From contig NZ_BCWV01000004.1 in the NCBI RefSeq assembly GCF_001894765.1, positions 496,001 through 560,000 on the forward strand: a stretch of DNA of 64,000 nucleotides. The letters are read 5' to 3'. This DNA comes from Rhodococcoides corynebacterioides NBRC 14404 (GTDB lineage: Bacteria > Actinomycetota > Actinomycetes > Mycobacteriales > Mycobacteriaceae). Of the stretch, positions 26,506-36,192 are shown piece by piece; within the stretch, counting starts at the first letter, position 1; each line of letters begins with the position of its first letter. The notes beneath the pieces were generated by a model that saw only the letters and a program-made list of their open reading frames with translations, ran no database searches and had not been told where the DNA came from. Made by a program: the position numbers and the translations under genes.

Positions 26506-29331
26506 TCAGCCCGGGTCGCCGCCGGCCACCGGCAGGACCGTGGCCGTGATGTACGACGCCTCGTCCGACGCCAGGAAGCAGATCGCCGCCGCCTGCTCGT
26601 CGAGCGTGCCGTACCGGCCCATCAGCGACGAACTCGTCGTCTGATCGACCAGGTCCTGGTACCAGCGCCGCTCGCGGTCGTCGGCCGGCCCCGGCCCGCG
26701 GGGAATGCGCCGCGGCGGCGCCTCGGTCCCACCCGGTGCCGTCGCCACCACACGGACACCGTGCGGTGCCGCCTCGAGCGCGAGGGCCGACGTGATGGCG
26801 TTGACGCCGCCCTTGGCCGCCGCGTACGGCACCCGGTGAATGCCTCGCGTGGCGACCGACGAGACGTTGACGATGGTCCCGCCCCCGCCGTCGATCATGT
26901 GCGGCAACACCGCTCGGCACGACCACAGAGTCGGAAAGAGCGAACGACGGATCTCCTTCTCGATCTGATCGGGCGGGTACTCCTGGAACGGCTTCGCCCA
27001 GATGGTGCCGCCGACCACGTGCACGGCGACGTCGATGCGACCGTGACGGTCCATCGCCGCGGACGCGAGCGACTCGGCGCCCTCCATCGTCTCGAGGTCC
27101 GCCAGCACCGCGGTGACCGGACCACCGGACCCGCCCTGCGCGGTCAACTCGGCGGCCACCGAGTCGACGAGTTCCGACCGGTCCGCCAGCACCAGCGTGC
27201 CGCCCTCGGCGGCGATCCGCCGGGCCACCCACTCGCCGATACCCTGCGCGGCGCCGGTGACCGTCACGACCTTGCCCGCGAACCGGCCGGGGCTCACGAA
27301 CTTCGGACGCTTCGCCGCGAGCGTGTCCGCCATGGCGCGCTTCATCGTGGCCTTCGACCTCTCCGCGTGGTCGGCGATCAGCGTCCTCGCTCGCTCACGG
27401 TCGCCCGCCTCGACGGCGTCGACGATGTCGAGGTGGTCCTGAGCGCACTGCGGATCGCACCACGTCGCCCCGCGCAGGACCTCGGCCATCGCCGCCTTCA
27501 CCCCGAGCGCGGTGTACGCCTGCAGAAGGTGGTCGTTGCCGGTCGCGGTGAACAGATAGTCGTGGAAGGCGGCATTGGTGTCGGTGTACGCCGCTGCGTC
27601 GACGAAACGGTCCCCGTCGACGTAGCGAGTGGTCGCCTCAGCCAGCAGTCGGTACCCGGCGATCTGCTGCGACGTCAGTCGGCCGACGACCAGCTCCAGC
27701 GCGCCCAGTTCGAGAGCCCGTCGCGCCTCGAAGACCGCGTCCGACTCGTGAACCGACGGGTGCTCCTCGCCGATCTCGTAGGGCGGGGCGGATGGGGCCG
27801 GACCTGCCGGGGCGGGCGCGACAAGAGGCCGGAGCCCGTCGCGTCCCGACCGGAGTGACTGTCCCGCCACGGAATTCGCGACGTCGTCGGTGGCGGGTCG
27901 GACATCTCGGCCGGGATCGTCGGCCACCACACCGTCGCCGGCGCCCGCGGACGGCATCATCTGCTGTCCCGCCACGGTTCGCGCCGTGGCGAGGTCGTCG
28001 CGGGACTCGACCGACGTCGTCAGGGTCGCACCGGCCGTCGTCGCACGGGCGGCGAACACCTCCTGACCGCAGAGACGTCGCGCGGCGGCGTCGGCAGTCG
28101 GCGCCTCGGCGGTCTCGGTCTCTTTGACATCGGTGACGTCGGTGCTCTCGGTGACATCGGTGATCGCGGGGACGGGCGCGACGCTCGACTCGGAATCCAC
28201 CGCGGACACGGTCTCCGCGGGAACGGCCACCGCGGGTGCGGCGCCGTGGGCCGCAGCGGGAGCGGCGGGTGCGGCGGGTGCGGCCTCGACGCTCGACGCC
28301 GACGGCGCGAACTTCTCGTAGTAGAAGCCGGTCGGTTCGACCCCGCGCTCGGCGAAGTGCGTGCGCACCGCCTCGACCATCGGCGGCGGCCCGCACAGGT
28401 ACACCGCGACGTCACCACCGTTGAGGTGCTCGTCCTCGATGAGCCCGGTCACGTAGCCGGTGTGCGGCGCGGTGGTCGCCGGATCCGACACGCAGTGGTC
28501 CCAGCTGAAGTTCGGCATCGACGTCTCGAGATCCCGCAGAACGTCGAGGCACACGAGGTCGTCGTCCGTGCTCACGCCGTAGACCAGGTGCACGCGACGG
28601 TCGCTGCCACTCTCCCGCAGCGTCCGCAGGATCGCGAGCACCGGCGCCAGGCCCGTCCCGCCGGCCAGCAGCAGAGCGGGCCGCTCGGCCTCGCGCAGGA
28701 AGAAGCTGCCGTGCGGACCGGTGAACGACACGGCGTCGCCCACCTGCGCCCGGGACAGCCACGACGACATGAGCCCGCCGTCGATCAGCTTGATCAGGAA
28801 CTCGAGCTCGGACGATCCCTGAACGCAGCTGAAGGAGTAGGACCGCGTCTCGACCTCGTGGTCGGTCGTCCCGTCGGACCCCGGCACGCGTCCCGGGACG
28901 GCGATGTTGACGTACTGCCCGGGCAGGAAGGCGAGGTCGGCACCGGTCGGCGCGGCCACCGCGAGTCGAACGGTGGTGGGCGACAGTCGCTCCACCGCCG
29001 TCACCGTCGTGGTGTAGGTCGCGGCACTGGTCTTGGCCACCGCGGACGTGCTCGCGATCTGCAGAACCAGGTCCGACTGCGGTGTCATGCTGCACGGCAG
29101 GCAGTAGCCCTTCGCGGCCTCGTCGTCCGACAGGGCGTCGTCGAGATAGGTGCCGCCGTCGAATTCGCCCGACTCGCACACCGCCTTGCACGTTCCGCAG
29201 GCCCCGTCACGGCAGTCGAGAGGGATGTTGATGCGCGACCGGTAGGCCGCGTCCGCCACCGTCTGCCCGTTCGAACAGGTGATGAAGCGGGTGACGCCGT
29301 CCTCGAAGGACAGCGCGACACGGTGACTCAT
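26506..29331 (-). CDS. benCD: BenC-FCD-BenD fusion: benzoate dioxygenase reductase and benzoate-diol dehydrogenase
   Basis: A single intact 941-aa frame joins two pathway enzymes. Residues 1-95 are a plant-type [2Fe-2S] ferredoxin (Cys40, 45, 48, 80). Residues ~100-205 bind FAD (TRSYSFSC) and ~215-340 bind NADH (LLLAGGTGLAPVLAIL, CGPPPM); together these are BenC, passing electrons from NADH to BenAB. Residues ~345-520 are a Pro/Ala/Thr-rich linker. Residues ~525-672 match an FCD ligand-binding domain with its metal-site pattern (Asp584, His590, His633, His655) but no winged helix. Residues ~684-941 are a short-chain dehydrogenase (TGAAQGIG, Tyr836, Lys840) equivalent to BenD, making catechol. 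It follows benB by 19 bp. Confidence 0.88.
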   Translation of the reverse strand: MSHRVALSFEDGVTRFITCSNGQTVADAAYRSRINIPLDCRDGACGTCKAVCESGEFDGGTYLDDALSDDEAAKGYCLPCSMTPQSDLVLQIASTSAVAKTSAATYTTTVTAVERLSPTTVRLAVAAPTGADLAFLPGQYVNIAVPGRVPGSDGTTDHEVETRSYSFSCVQGSSELEFLIKLIDGGLMSSWLSRAQVGDAVSFTGPHGSFFLREAERPALLLAGGTGLAPVLAILRTLRESGSDRRVHLVYGVSTDDDLVCLDVLRDLETSMPNFSWDHCVSDPATTAPHTGYVTGLIEDEHLNGGDVAVYLCGPPPMVEAVRTHFAERGVEPTGFYYEKFAPSASSVEAAPAAPAAPAAAHGAAPAVAVPAETVSAVDSESSVAPVPAITDVTESTDVTDVKETETAEAPTADAAARRLCGQEVFAARATTAGATLTTSVESRDDLATARTVAGQQMMPSAGAGDGVVADDPGRDVRPATDDVANSVAGQSLRSGRDGLRPLVAPAPAGPAPSAPPYEIGEEHPSVHESDAVFEARRALELGALELVVGRLTSQQIAGYRLLAEATTRYVDGDRFVDAAAYTDTNAAFHDYLFTATGNDHLLQAYTALGVKAAMAEVLRGATWCDPQCAQDHLDIVDAVEAGDRERARTLIADHAERSKATMKRAMADTLAAKRPKFVSPGRFAGKVVTVTGAAQGIGEWVARRIAAEGGTLVLADRSELVDSVAAELTAQGGSGGPVTAVLADLETMEGAESLASAAMDRHGRIDVAVHVVGGTIWAKPFQEYPPDQIEKEIRRSLFPTLWSCRAVLPHMIDGGGGTIVNVSSVATRGIHRVPYAAAKGGVNAITSALALEAAPHGVRVVATAPGGTEAPPRRIPRGPGPADDRERRWYQDLVDQTTSSSLMGRYGTLDEQAAAICFLASDEASYITATVLPVAGGDPG

Positions 29332-29350
29332 GAGTTCTCCTCTCGTGTCG

Positions 29351-29893
29351 TCAGAAGTGGTAGATGTCCACCACGTGGTGGATGTAGTCGTTCTTCAGCA
29401 CCACCGTCTTGCGACGGATCAGCGGGGAGTCGCCGGAGAAGTCGATGGTGTAGAAGGACGTGCCGTAGTACGGATCCACCGTCTTGTAGCGGAAGTACAT
29501 GGTGTGCCAGTTGAAGCGCACGTCCACCAGGTCACCGCGCCGGGAGATGACCTCGACGTTCGAGATGTTGTGACTGGTGCGGGGTTCCGGGATCGACGTC
29601 GCGCTCGAGCGCTCGGTGCGGATGCGGAACACGCGGTCCTCGAGCCCGCCCTTGTTCTCGTAGTAGACCAACGAGATGTCGGTTTGCGGATCCTCGGTGA
29701 GTCGGTCGTCGTCGCCCCAGGACGGCATCCAGTACTCGATGTCGTCGGCGTAGCAGGTGAGCCACAGCTCGAACTCACGGTCGTCCAGGTACCGCGCCTC
29801 GCGGTAGAGGAACTGCTCGATGTCGTTCTGAGTGATCGTCTTTCCGGTGGTGGCCGTGTCGGCCGGGGTGCGGTTGTCGACTGGAGTGGTCAC
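29351..29893 (-). CDS. benB: Benzoate 1,2-dioxygenase small subunit
   Basis: BenB is the structural beta subunit of the three-component benzoate dioxygenase. The 180-aa protein has the NTF2-like ring-hydroxylating beta-subunit signature: DIEQFLYREARYLDDREFEL, WLTCYADDIEYWMP, a central basic RIRTERS segment and the C-terminal YIHHVVDIYHF. Length matches the family, with a slightly longer N-terminus. It begins 1 nt after the benA stop and is translated with it. Confidence 0.95.
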   Translation of the reverse strand: MTTPVDNRTPADTATTGKTITQNDIEQFLYREARYLDDREFELWLTCYADDIEYWMPSWGDDDRLTEDPQTDISLVYYENKGGLEDRVFRIRTERSSATSIPEPRTSHNISNVEVISRRGDLVDVRFNWHTMYFRYKTVDPYYGTSFYTIDFSGDSPLIRRKTVVLKNDYIHHVVDIYHF

Positions 29894-29894
29894 G

Positions 29895-31256
29895 TCACTG
29901 TCCTTCGGTGGTGGTGCGGTCGAGAGCGGCCAGCAACGTGGACCGCCAGTAGCCGTGTTGGACCGCGAACAGGCCTTCGTCCTCGTTCTTGACGCCGGCG
30001 GAGATGACGCCGTCCATTCCGAGGGCCGTCGCGACGGGATCCGGTCCGGTCAGCCAGTGTTCGGCACCGCGGCTCATGTCGTTCCAGGGAGCGGCGGTCG
30101 CCTGGAAGGTCAGCTGGCAGGAGCGGAATTCCTCGAGGTCGTCGGGGGTCGCCATACCCGAGGCGTTGAAGAAGTCCTCGTACTGCCGGATGCGATGGGC
30201 ACGGGCTTCCTTGCTCTCGCCCTTCGGCGCGATGCAGTAGATGGTCACCTCGGTCTTGTCCGGAGCGATGGGTCGGAAATGCCGGATCTGCGTCGAGAAC
30301 TGGTCCATCAGATAGACGTTCGGGTAGAGGCACAGGTTGCGCGAGCCCTTCACCATGAACTCGCCCTTGGCGTCGCCGTGCGTCTTCTTGAGCTCGTCCA
30401 TGCTGTCCCACAGCGGTCGGTCCTGCGGGTTGGCCGCCCACGTCCACAGGCACAGATGCCCGTTCGGGTAGGACCAGTAGCCGCCGCCCGACTTGCCCCA
30501 CCCGCCGGCGTCGAGTGCCTTGGTGGTGTTGGCCGACTCACCGTTGTTCCGGCGCGACGTGGTGGCCGCGTAGTTCCAGTGGACGGCGGACACGTGGTAT
30601 CCGTCGGCGCCGTTCTCCGCCTGCACCTTCCAGTTCCCGTCGAAGGTGTAGGTGGACGATCCGCGGAGCACCTCGAGCCCGTCCGGTGACTGGTCGACGA
30701 GCATGTCGATGACCTTCGTGGTGTCACCGAGGTGCTCCTCGAGGGACGGCACGTCGGGGTTCAGGCTGCCGAACAGGAAGCCGCGGTAGTTCCCGAACTT
30801 CGCGACGCGGGTGAGGTTGTGCGAGCCGTCGACGTCGAAAGTATCGGGGTACCCGGCACCCTCGGGGTCCTTCACCTTGAGCAACGTGCCGTCGTTCCGG
30901 AACGTCCACCCGTGGAACGGGCAGGTGAGGGTGGTGCGGTTGTCCGTCTTGCGACGGCAGAGCATCGCACCGCGGTGGGCGCAGGCGTTGATCAGGCAGT
31001 GCAACTCCCCCTCCTTGTCCCGGGTGATCACCACCGGCTGGCGGCCCATGTGGACGGTGAAGTAGTCACCGGGGTTCGGCAGCTGCGACTCGTGGGCGAG
31101 GTAGATCCAGTTGCCCTCGAAGATGTGCGTCATCTCCAGTTCGAAGATCTGCTCGTCGGTGAAGATCGAACGGTTGGCGCGATACACGCCGGCGGCCTCG
31201 TCGTCCACGACGGCGCCGTCGACGCGTGCGCGAACGTTGTCCAGGGTGTCGGTCAT
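29895..31256 (-). CDS. benA: Benzoate 1,2-dioxygenase large subunit
   Basis: BenA is the catalytic alpha subunit that cis-dihydroxylates benzoate at C1-C2. The 453-aa protein has the Rieske centre (Cys92-x-His94 in CAHRGAMLC; Cys112-x2-His115 in CPFHGW) and the mononuclear iron site in [14 protein letters not shown] with a later acidic ligand. ATG 31256 ([14 protein letters not shown]) follows GAAGGGCC; an upstream in-frame methionine was rejected. Substrate could be another benzoate-like acid, but the cat and BenD-type genes beside it support benzoate. First gene of the benA-benB-benCD transcript. Confidence 0.94.
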   Translation of the reverse strand: MTDTLDNVRARVDGAVVDDEAAGVYRANRSIFTDEQIFELEMTHIFEGNWIYLAHESQLPNPGDYFTVHMGRQPVVITRDKEGELHCLINACAHRGAMLCRRKTDNRTTLTCPFHGWTFRNDGTLLKVKDPEGAGYPDTFDVDGSHNLTRVAKFGNYRGFLFGSLNPDVPSLEEHLGDTTKVIDMLVDQSPDGLEVLRGSSTYTFDGNWKVQAENGADGYHVSAVHWNYAATTSRRNNGESANTTKALDAGGWGKSGGGYWSYPNGHLCLWTWAANPQDRPLWDSMDELKKTHGDAKGEFMVKGSRNLCLYPNVYLMDQFSTQIRHFRPIAPDKTEVTIYCIAPKGESKEARAHRIRQYEDFFNASGMATPDDLEEFRSCQLTFQATAAPWNDMSRGAEHWLTGPDPVATALGMDGVISAGVKNEDEGLFAVQHGYWRSTLLAALDRTTTEGQ

Positions 31257-31350
31257 CGTCAGGCCCTTCGGGTCGATGCGGGGGATGCCTCGATCCTGAC
31301 GAGCCGTGGCCGGGGTCACACCAGGGTTTTGCCCAGACCCGACCCCGGTA

Positions 31351-31379
31351 CGGATTGATCAGTCCGAGTGATCAATCCG
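31351..31379. promoter_or_regulatory. Perfect 11-bp palindrome between benA and catR
   Basis: CGGATTGATCA (31351-31361), a 7-nt spacer and TGATCAATCCG (31369-31379) form a perfect inverted repeat. It lies 95 bp upstream of benA and 15 bp upstream of the catR -35. LysR-type CatR/BenM sites are dyads of short arms with a 7-nt gap, which this layout matches, so CatR is the first candidate; BenR is possible. Confidence 0.7.
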
Positions 31380-31393
31380 GCCCGATCATGTCT

Positions 31394-31422
31394 TTGTCTT
31401 CGATGGACCGCGGTCCTACTGT
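31394..31422 (+). promoter_or_regulatory. Predicted promoter of catR-catBAC
   Basis: TTGTCT (31394-31399), a 17-bp spacer and TACTGT (31417-31422, TAnnnT) form a good sigma-A promoter. Transcription would start near 31430, giving a ~36-nt leader before the catR GTG. The palindrome at 31351-31379 lies just upstream, the usual place for an activator site. Confidence 0.6.
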
Positions 31423-31465
31423 GGTACCGGTCACGACCCGACCGAACCCGAGAGCGAGGAATGCC

Positions 31466-32416
31466 GTGGAGCTCCGTCACCTGCGCCACTTCGTCGCCGT
31501 GGCCGAGACGCGCCACTTCGGCCAGGCGGCCAAGCGGCTCTTCCTCGCCCAGCCGGCGCTGTCGCAGTCGGTACGCCAGCTCGAGGCCGAGCTGGGCGTG
31601 ACCCTGCTGGCCCGCACCACGCGCCAGGTGACCCCGACCCCGGCCGGCGCCTACTTCCACCGCGAAGCCGTGCGCATCCTCGCCGCCCTCGACGACGCCG
31701 TCGACGGCGTGCGCCGCATCGACGAAGGACACACGGGCCTGGTTCGGATCGGCTTCACCGGCACCGCGGCGTTCGACCGGCTCCCCGCGATCGCCCGAGC
31801 GGTCGGGCAACGGCTGCCCGGCATCGCCCTGGAGATCCACGGTGATCTGCTCACCCCCGCCCAGGTGGAGGGCCTGCGGACGGACCGACTGGATCTCGCC
31901 GTCCTGCGACCGCCGGTGGCGGGAGACGACCTGGTGGTCCGCACTCTCGCCACCGAATCGCTGGTCCTCGCCCTGCCGGCGGACCATCGGTTGGCCGACG
32001 AGCCCTCCCTCGAAGTGTCGGACGTGACCCACGACGGCTTCGTGATGTACGCGGACACCCACTCCGCGGTGAACGACGTCGTCGTGCGCAGTTGTCGCAC
32101 GGCCGGTTTCACCCCTCGCCGCGCGCACGAGGCACCGGACACGTCCGTTCTCCTCGCTCTCGTCGCCGCCGGGCTCGGTGTGGCCCTGGTCCCCGAATCG
32201 GTGCGGTCGATGAGGCTCGACGGTGTCGTCTTCCGCGACGTCGCCGGCGCCGAGACCATCGACCTCGCCCTCGCCTTTCCCCGCGACGCCCCCGCCGCGG
32301 TCCACTCCCTGATCCGGGCCCTCGAGGAATCCGGAATTCTCCCGCCCGACGCGGTCACCACGGACTCCGCGCCCGAGACCGCCCGCCTTGCCACCCTCGT
32401 CGAAGGACCGTTGTGA
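31466..32416 (+). CDS. catR: LysR-family regulator of catechol genes
   Basis: The 316-aa protein has a LysR winged helix at residues 1-60 (FGQAAKRLFLAQPALSQSV) and a two-lobed effector domain (GLVRIGFTGTAAFDRLP; LALVAAGLGVALVPESV). In this pathway such proteins bind cis,cis-muconate or benzoate and activate cat/ben genes. The GTG at 31466 was chosen because VELRHLRHFVAVAE is the conserved LysR start and GAGGAA lies upstream. It overlaps catB by 4 nt (GTGA), so it is co-transcribed with catBAC rather than divergent from it, unlike the classical LysR layout. Confidence 0.9.
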   Translation: MELRHLRHFVAVAETRHFGQAAKRLFLAQPALSQSVRQLEAELGVTLLARTTRQVTPTPAGAYFHREAVRILAALDDAVDGVRRIDEGHTGLVRIGFTGTAAFDRLPAIARAVGQRLPGIALEIHGDLLTPAQVEGLRTDRLDLAVLRPPVAGDDLVVRTLATESLVLALPADHRLADEPSLEVSDVTHDGFVMYADTHSAVNDVVVRSCRTAGFTPRRAHEAPDTSVLLALVAAGLGVALVPESVRSMRLDGVVFRDVAGAETIDLALAFPRDAPAAVHSLIRALEESGILPPDAVTTDSAPETARLATLVEGPL

Positions 32417-33516
32417 AAATCGTTGCCGTCGAGGCGATCCCGTACACGATCGCCTATCGCAAGCCGCTCCGTTTCGCCAGCGGCGAGATCCACGCCGCCA
32501 CCCACGTGCTGGTGCGGGTCCGCACCGACGACGGCGTCGTCGGGATCGCCGACGCCCCACCTCGCCCGTTCACCTACGGCGAGACCCAACGCGGCGTCGT
32601 CGCGGTGATCGAGGACATCTTCGCGCCGGCCGTGACCGGGCTGACGCTGCTCGACCGTGAGGTCGTGCACGGTCGCCTGTCTCGGACGGTCGGCAACCCC
32701 GTCGCGAAAGCCGCTCTGGACATGGCGATCTGGGATGCGCTGGGCCGCACCCTCGACACCTCGGTCACCGAGATGCTCGGCGGCTGGACCGACCGTATGC
32801 GGGTGAGCCACATGCTCGGGTTCGACACCCCCGCCGCCATGGTCGACGAGGCCCGCCGCATGCGCGCCGAGTACGGCATCGAGACGTTCAAGGTGAAGGT
32901 CGGCCGTCGGCCGGTATCCCTGGACACCGCCGTCGTCCGGGCCCTGCGCGAAGGACTCGGCGACGACGTCGAGCTCTACGTCGACGGCAACCGCGGCTGG
33001 ACCGCATCGGAATCCGCCCGCGCGATGGCGGAGATGGCCGACCTCGATCTGTCCCTGGCCGAGGAACTCTGCCCCGCCGACGACGTCCTGGGGCGCCGGT
33101 GGCTGGTCTCGCAGCTCTCGGTCCCCTTCGTCGCCGACGAATCCGCGGTGACCCCCGCCGAGGTGACGCGCGAGATCCTCGGTGGTTCCGCCACTGCGGT
33201 GAGCATCAAGACCTCCCGCTCCGGCTTCACCGGCGGGCGCCGTACCCATCATCTCTGCGAGGGCCTCGGTCTCGAGGTCGTCATGGGCAACCAGATCGAC
33301 GGTCAGCTCGGCTCGGCCGCCACCGTCGCCTTCGGCGCCGCGTTCGAGTCCACCTCGCGCCGCGCCGGCGAACTCTCGAACTTCCTCGACATGTCCGACG
33401 ACCTGCTGACCGATCCGCTCGCCATCACCGGTGGCGAGTTGCAGGTGCCGCCCGGCCCCGGCCTCGGCGTGCAGATCGACGAGGACAAGCTCGCGCACTA
33501 TCGCACCGACACCTGA
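32413..33516 (+). CDS. catB: Muconate cycloisomerase
   Basis: CatB converts cis,cis-muconate to (+)-muconolactone. The 367-aa enolase-superfamily protein has the catalytic FKVKVG lysines, metal ligands in VDGNRGW, AEELCPAD and VADES, and the second-side lysine in SIKTSRSG. The GTG start overlaps the catR stop, with GAAGG upstream. A chloromuconate cycloisomerase would look similar, but no chlorocatechol genes are present, and the operon catR-B-A-C supports the ordinary enzyme. Confidence 0.94.
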   Translation: MKIVAVEAIPYTIAYRKPLRFASGEIHAATHVLVRVRTDDGVVGIADAPPRPFTYGETQRGVVAVIEDIFAPAVTGLTLLDREVVHGRLSRTVGNPVAKAALDMAIWDALGRTLDTSVTEMLGGWTDRMRVSHMLGFDTPAAMVDEARRMRAEYGIETFKVKVGRRPVSLDTAVVRALREGLGDDVELYVDGNRGWTASESARAMAEMADLDLSLAEELCPADDVLGRRWLVSQLSVPFVADESAVTPAEVTREILGGSATAVSIKTSRSGFTGGRRTHHLCEGLGLEVVMGNQIDGQLGSAATVAFGAAFESTSRRAGELSNFLDMSDDLLTDPLAITGGELQVPPGPGLGVQIDEDKLAHYRTDT

Positions 33517-34416
<900 letters not shown>

Positions 34417-34420
34417 TCAC

Positions 34421-34705
34421 ATGCTCTTCGCCGTGACCATGGACGTCGCGATCCCGCACGATCTCGATCCCGACGTTCGCGCCGACACGCTCGCTCGCGA
34501 GAAGGCGTACTCGCAGGACCTGCAACGGGGAGGTGAGTGGGTCAGCATCTGGCGGTGCGTCGGGCAGTACTCGAACCTGTCGATCTTCGACGTCGCCGAC
34601 AACGCTCGCCTGCACGAGATCCTGTGGAATCTTCCGCTGTTCCCGTACATGACCATCGCGGTGACCCCGCTGGCGCAGCACCCGTCGGACATCGCGGCGG
34701 GCTGA
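34421..34705 (+). CDS. catC: Muconolactone isomerase
   Basis: CatC shifts the double bond of muconolactone to give 3-oxoadipate enol-lactone. The 94-aa product is the normal size for the ferredoxin-like decamer family and shows MLFAVTMDVAIPHDL, GGEWVSIWRCVGQYSN and WNLPLFPYM. It begins 4 nt after the catA stop and ends the operon just before a strong terminator. Confidence 0.95.
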   Translation: MLFAVTMDVAIPHDLDPDVRADTLAREKAYSQDLQRGGEWVSIWRCVGQYSNLSIFDVADNARLHEILWNLPLFPYMTIAVTPLAQHPSDIAAG

Positions 34706-34714
34706 CCCTCCCGT

Positions 34715-34760
34715 CACGACACGAGCCCCCGATCCGTGTGGATCGGGGGCTCGCGTCGTG
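34715..34760. terminator. Bidirectional terminator between catC and clpX
   Basis: A 21-bp stem with one mismatch (34715-34735 with 34740-34760) and a GTGT loop lies between the convergent catC and clpX genes, 9 bp after catC and 6 bp after clpX. It is GC-rich without T-runs and should work on both strands. Confidence 0.85.
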
Positions 34761-34766
34761 AGTGGG

Positions 34767-36047
34767 TCAGGCGCTCTTGTTGCGCCGCTCCGGACGGTCG
34801 GGCTTGCGCGGAACGATGGTCGGCAGGACGTTGTCGTTCACCGTCTCTGCCGTCACCACCACCTTGGCGACGTCGTCACGGCTCGGGATGTCGAACATCA
34901 CCGGGTTGAGGACCTCTTCCATGATGGCGCGCAGACCGCGGGCACCGGTACCCCGGTGGATGGCCTGCTCCGCCATGGCGTCGAGCGCGTCCGGCGTGAA
35001 CTCGAGCTCCACCCCGTCCATCTCGAACAGGCGGGTGTACTGCTTGACCAGCGCGTTCTTCGGCTCCGACAGGATGGTAACCAGGGAGTCCTTGTCCAGG
35101 TTGGTCACCGAGGCGACCACCGGCAGACGACCGATGAACTCCGGGATCAGACCGAACTTGATCAGATCCTCCGGCATGACCTCCGCGAAGTGGTCCTGCG
35201 TGTCGATCTCCGCCTTCGACCGCACCTCGGCACCGAAGCCGACGCCGCGCTTGCCCACGCGGTCCGAGACGATCTTCTCGAGACCGGCGAACGCGCCGGC
35301 CACGATGAAGAGCACGTTCGTGGTGTCGATCTGAATGAACTCCTGGTGCGGGTGCTTGCGCCCGCCCTGGGGCGGAACGCTCGCCTGCGTGCCCTCGAGG
35401 ATCTTCAGCAGGGCCTGCTGCACGCCCTCGCCGGACACGTCCCGCGTGATCGACGGGTTCTCGCTCTTGCGCGCGATCTTGTCGACCTCGTCGATGTAGA
35501 TGATCCCGGTCTCGGCCCGCTTGACGTCGTAGTCCGCGGCCTGGATCAGCTTCAGCAGAATGTTTTCGACGTCCTCGCCCACGTAGCCGGCCTCGGTGAG
35601 GGCGGTGGCGTCGGCGATGGCGAACGGCACGTTGAGCATCTTTGCGAGCGTCTGCGCCAGGTAGGTCTTGCCGCAGCCCGTCGGACCGAGCATGAGGATG
35701 TTGGACTTCGCCAACTCGACCGACTCGCCCCGCGCGTCACGGGCCTTGTCGCCGGCCTGGATGCGCTTGTAGTGGTTGTAGACCGCCACGGCGAGCCGAC
35801 GCTTGGCGGCGTCCTGGCCGATGACGTAGTTCTCGAGGAAGTCACGAATCTCGGCGGGCTTGGGCAGCTCGTCGAGCTTGACCTCGCTGGACTCCGCCAG
35901 TTCCTCTTCGATGATCTCGTTGCAGAGGTCGATGCACTCGTCGCAGATGTAGACGCCGGGCCCGGCGATGAGCTTCTTGACCTGCTTCTGGCTCTTCCCG
36001 CAGAAAGAGCATTTCAGCAGGTCGCCACCGTCTCCGATGCGTGCCAT
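34767..36047 (-). CDS. clpX: ATP-dependent Clp protease ATP-binding subunit ClpX
   Basis: ClpX unfolds substrates and feeds them to the ClpP1P2 chamber. The 426-aa protein has the N-terminal zinc finger (Cys13, 16, 35, 38), Walker A GPTGCGKT at 121-128, the pore loop GYVGED, Walker [16 protein letters not shown], and GFGAEVRS where the ClpP-docking loop lies. It is downstream of clpP1 and clpP2 but separated from clpP2 by 145 bp holding a structured leader, so it may have its own promoter. Confidence 0.97.
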   Translation of the reverse strand: MARIGDGGDLLKCSFCGKSQKQVKKLIAGPGVYICDECIDLCNEIIEEELAESSEVKLDELPKPAEIRDFLENYVIGQDAAKRRLAVAVYNHYKRIQAGDKARDARGESVELAKSNILMLGPTGCGKTYLAQTLAKMLNVPFAIADATALTEAGYVGEDVENILLKLIQAADYDVKRAETGIIYIDEVDKIARKSENPSITRDVSGEGVQQALLKILEGTQASVPPQGGRKHPHQEFIQIDTTNVLFIVAGAFAGLEKIVSDRVGKRGVGFGAEVRSKAEIDTQDHFAEVMPEDLIKFGLIPEFIGRLPVVASVTNLDKDSLVTILSEPKNALVKQYTRLFEMDGVELEFTPDALDAMAEQAIHRGTGARGLRAIMEEVLNPVMFDIPSRDDVAKVVVTAETVNDNVLPTIVPRKPDRPERRNKSA

Positions 36048-36075
36048 GGGAATCGATCCTCACTTGTCGTTCGAA

Positions 36076-36121
36076 TTCGGCTCCCCGCACACGCCGATGC
36101 GACGACGGCCGGGGAGCCGAA
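36076..36121 (-). repeat. Hairpin in the clpX leader
   Basis: A perfect 11-bp inverted repeat (ttcggctcccc at 36076-36086, ggggagccgaa at 36111-36121) with a 24-nt loop lies 28 bp upstream of the clpX start. A weak -10-like TACGGT (36134-36139, minus) precedes it. It could stabilise or regulate the clpX message; function is inferred. Confidence 0.6.
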
Positions 36122-36192
36122 CTTCTGCCTGCGACCGTACCCGTCCACACGCCGCGCGGCAGAGATGTGGCGAGAACGTGTCGGAGTGTCCG

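Noticed and set aside
26506-29331. Missed frameshift or missing stop making a false BenC-BenD fusion
   Set aside because: A frameshift would not keep a coherent FCD domain and linker in the same frame; all domains read without break. Residual doubt can be removed by resequencing.
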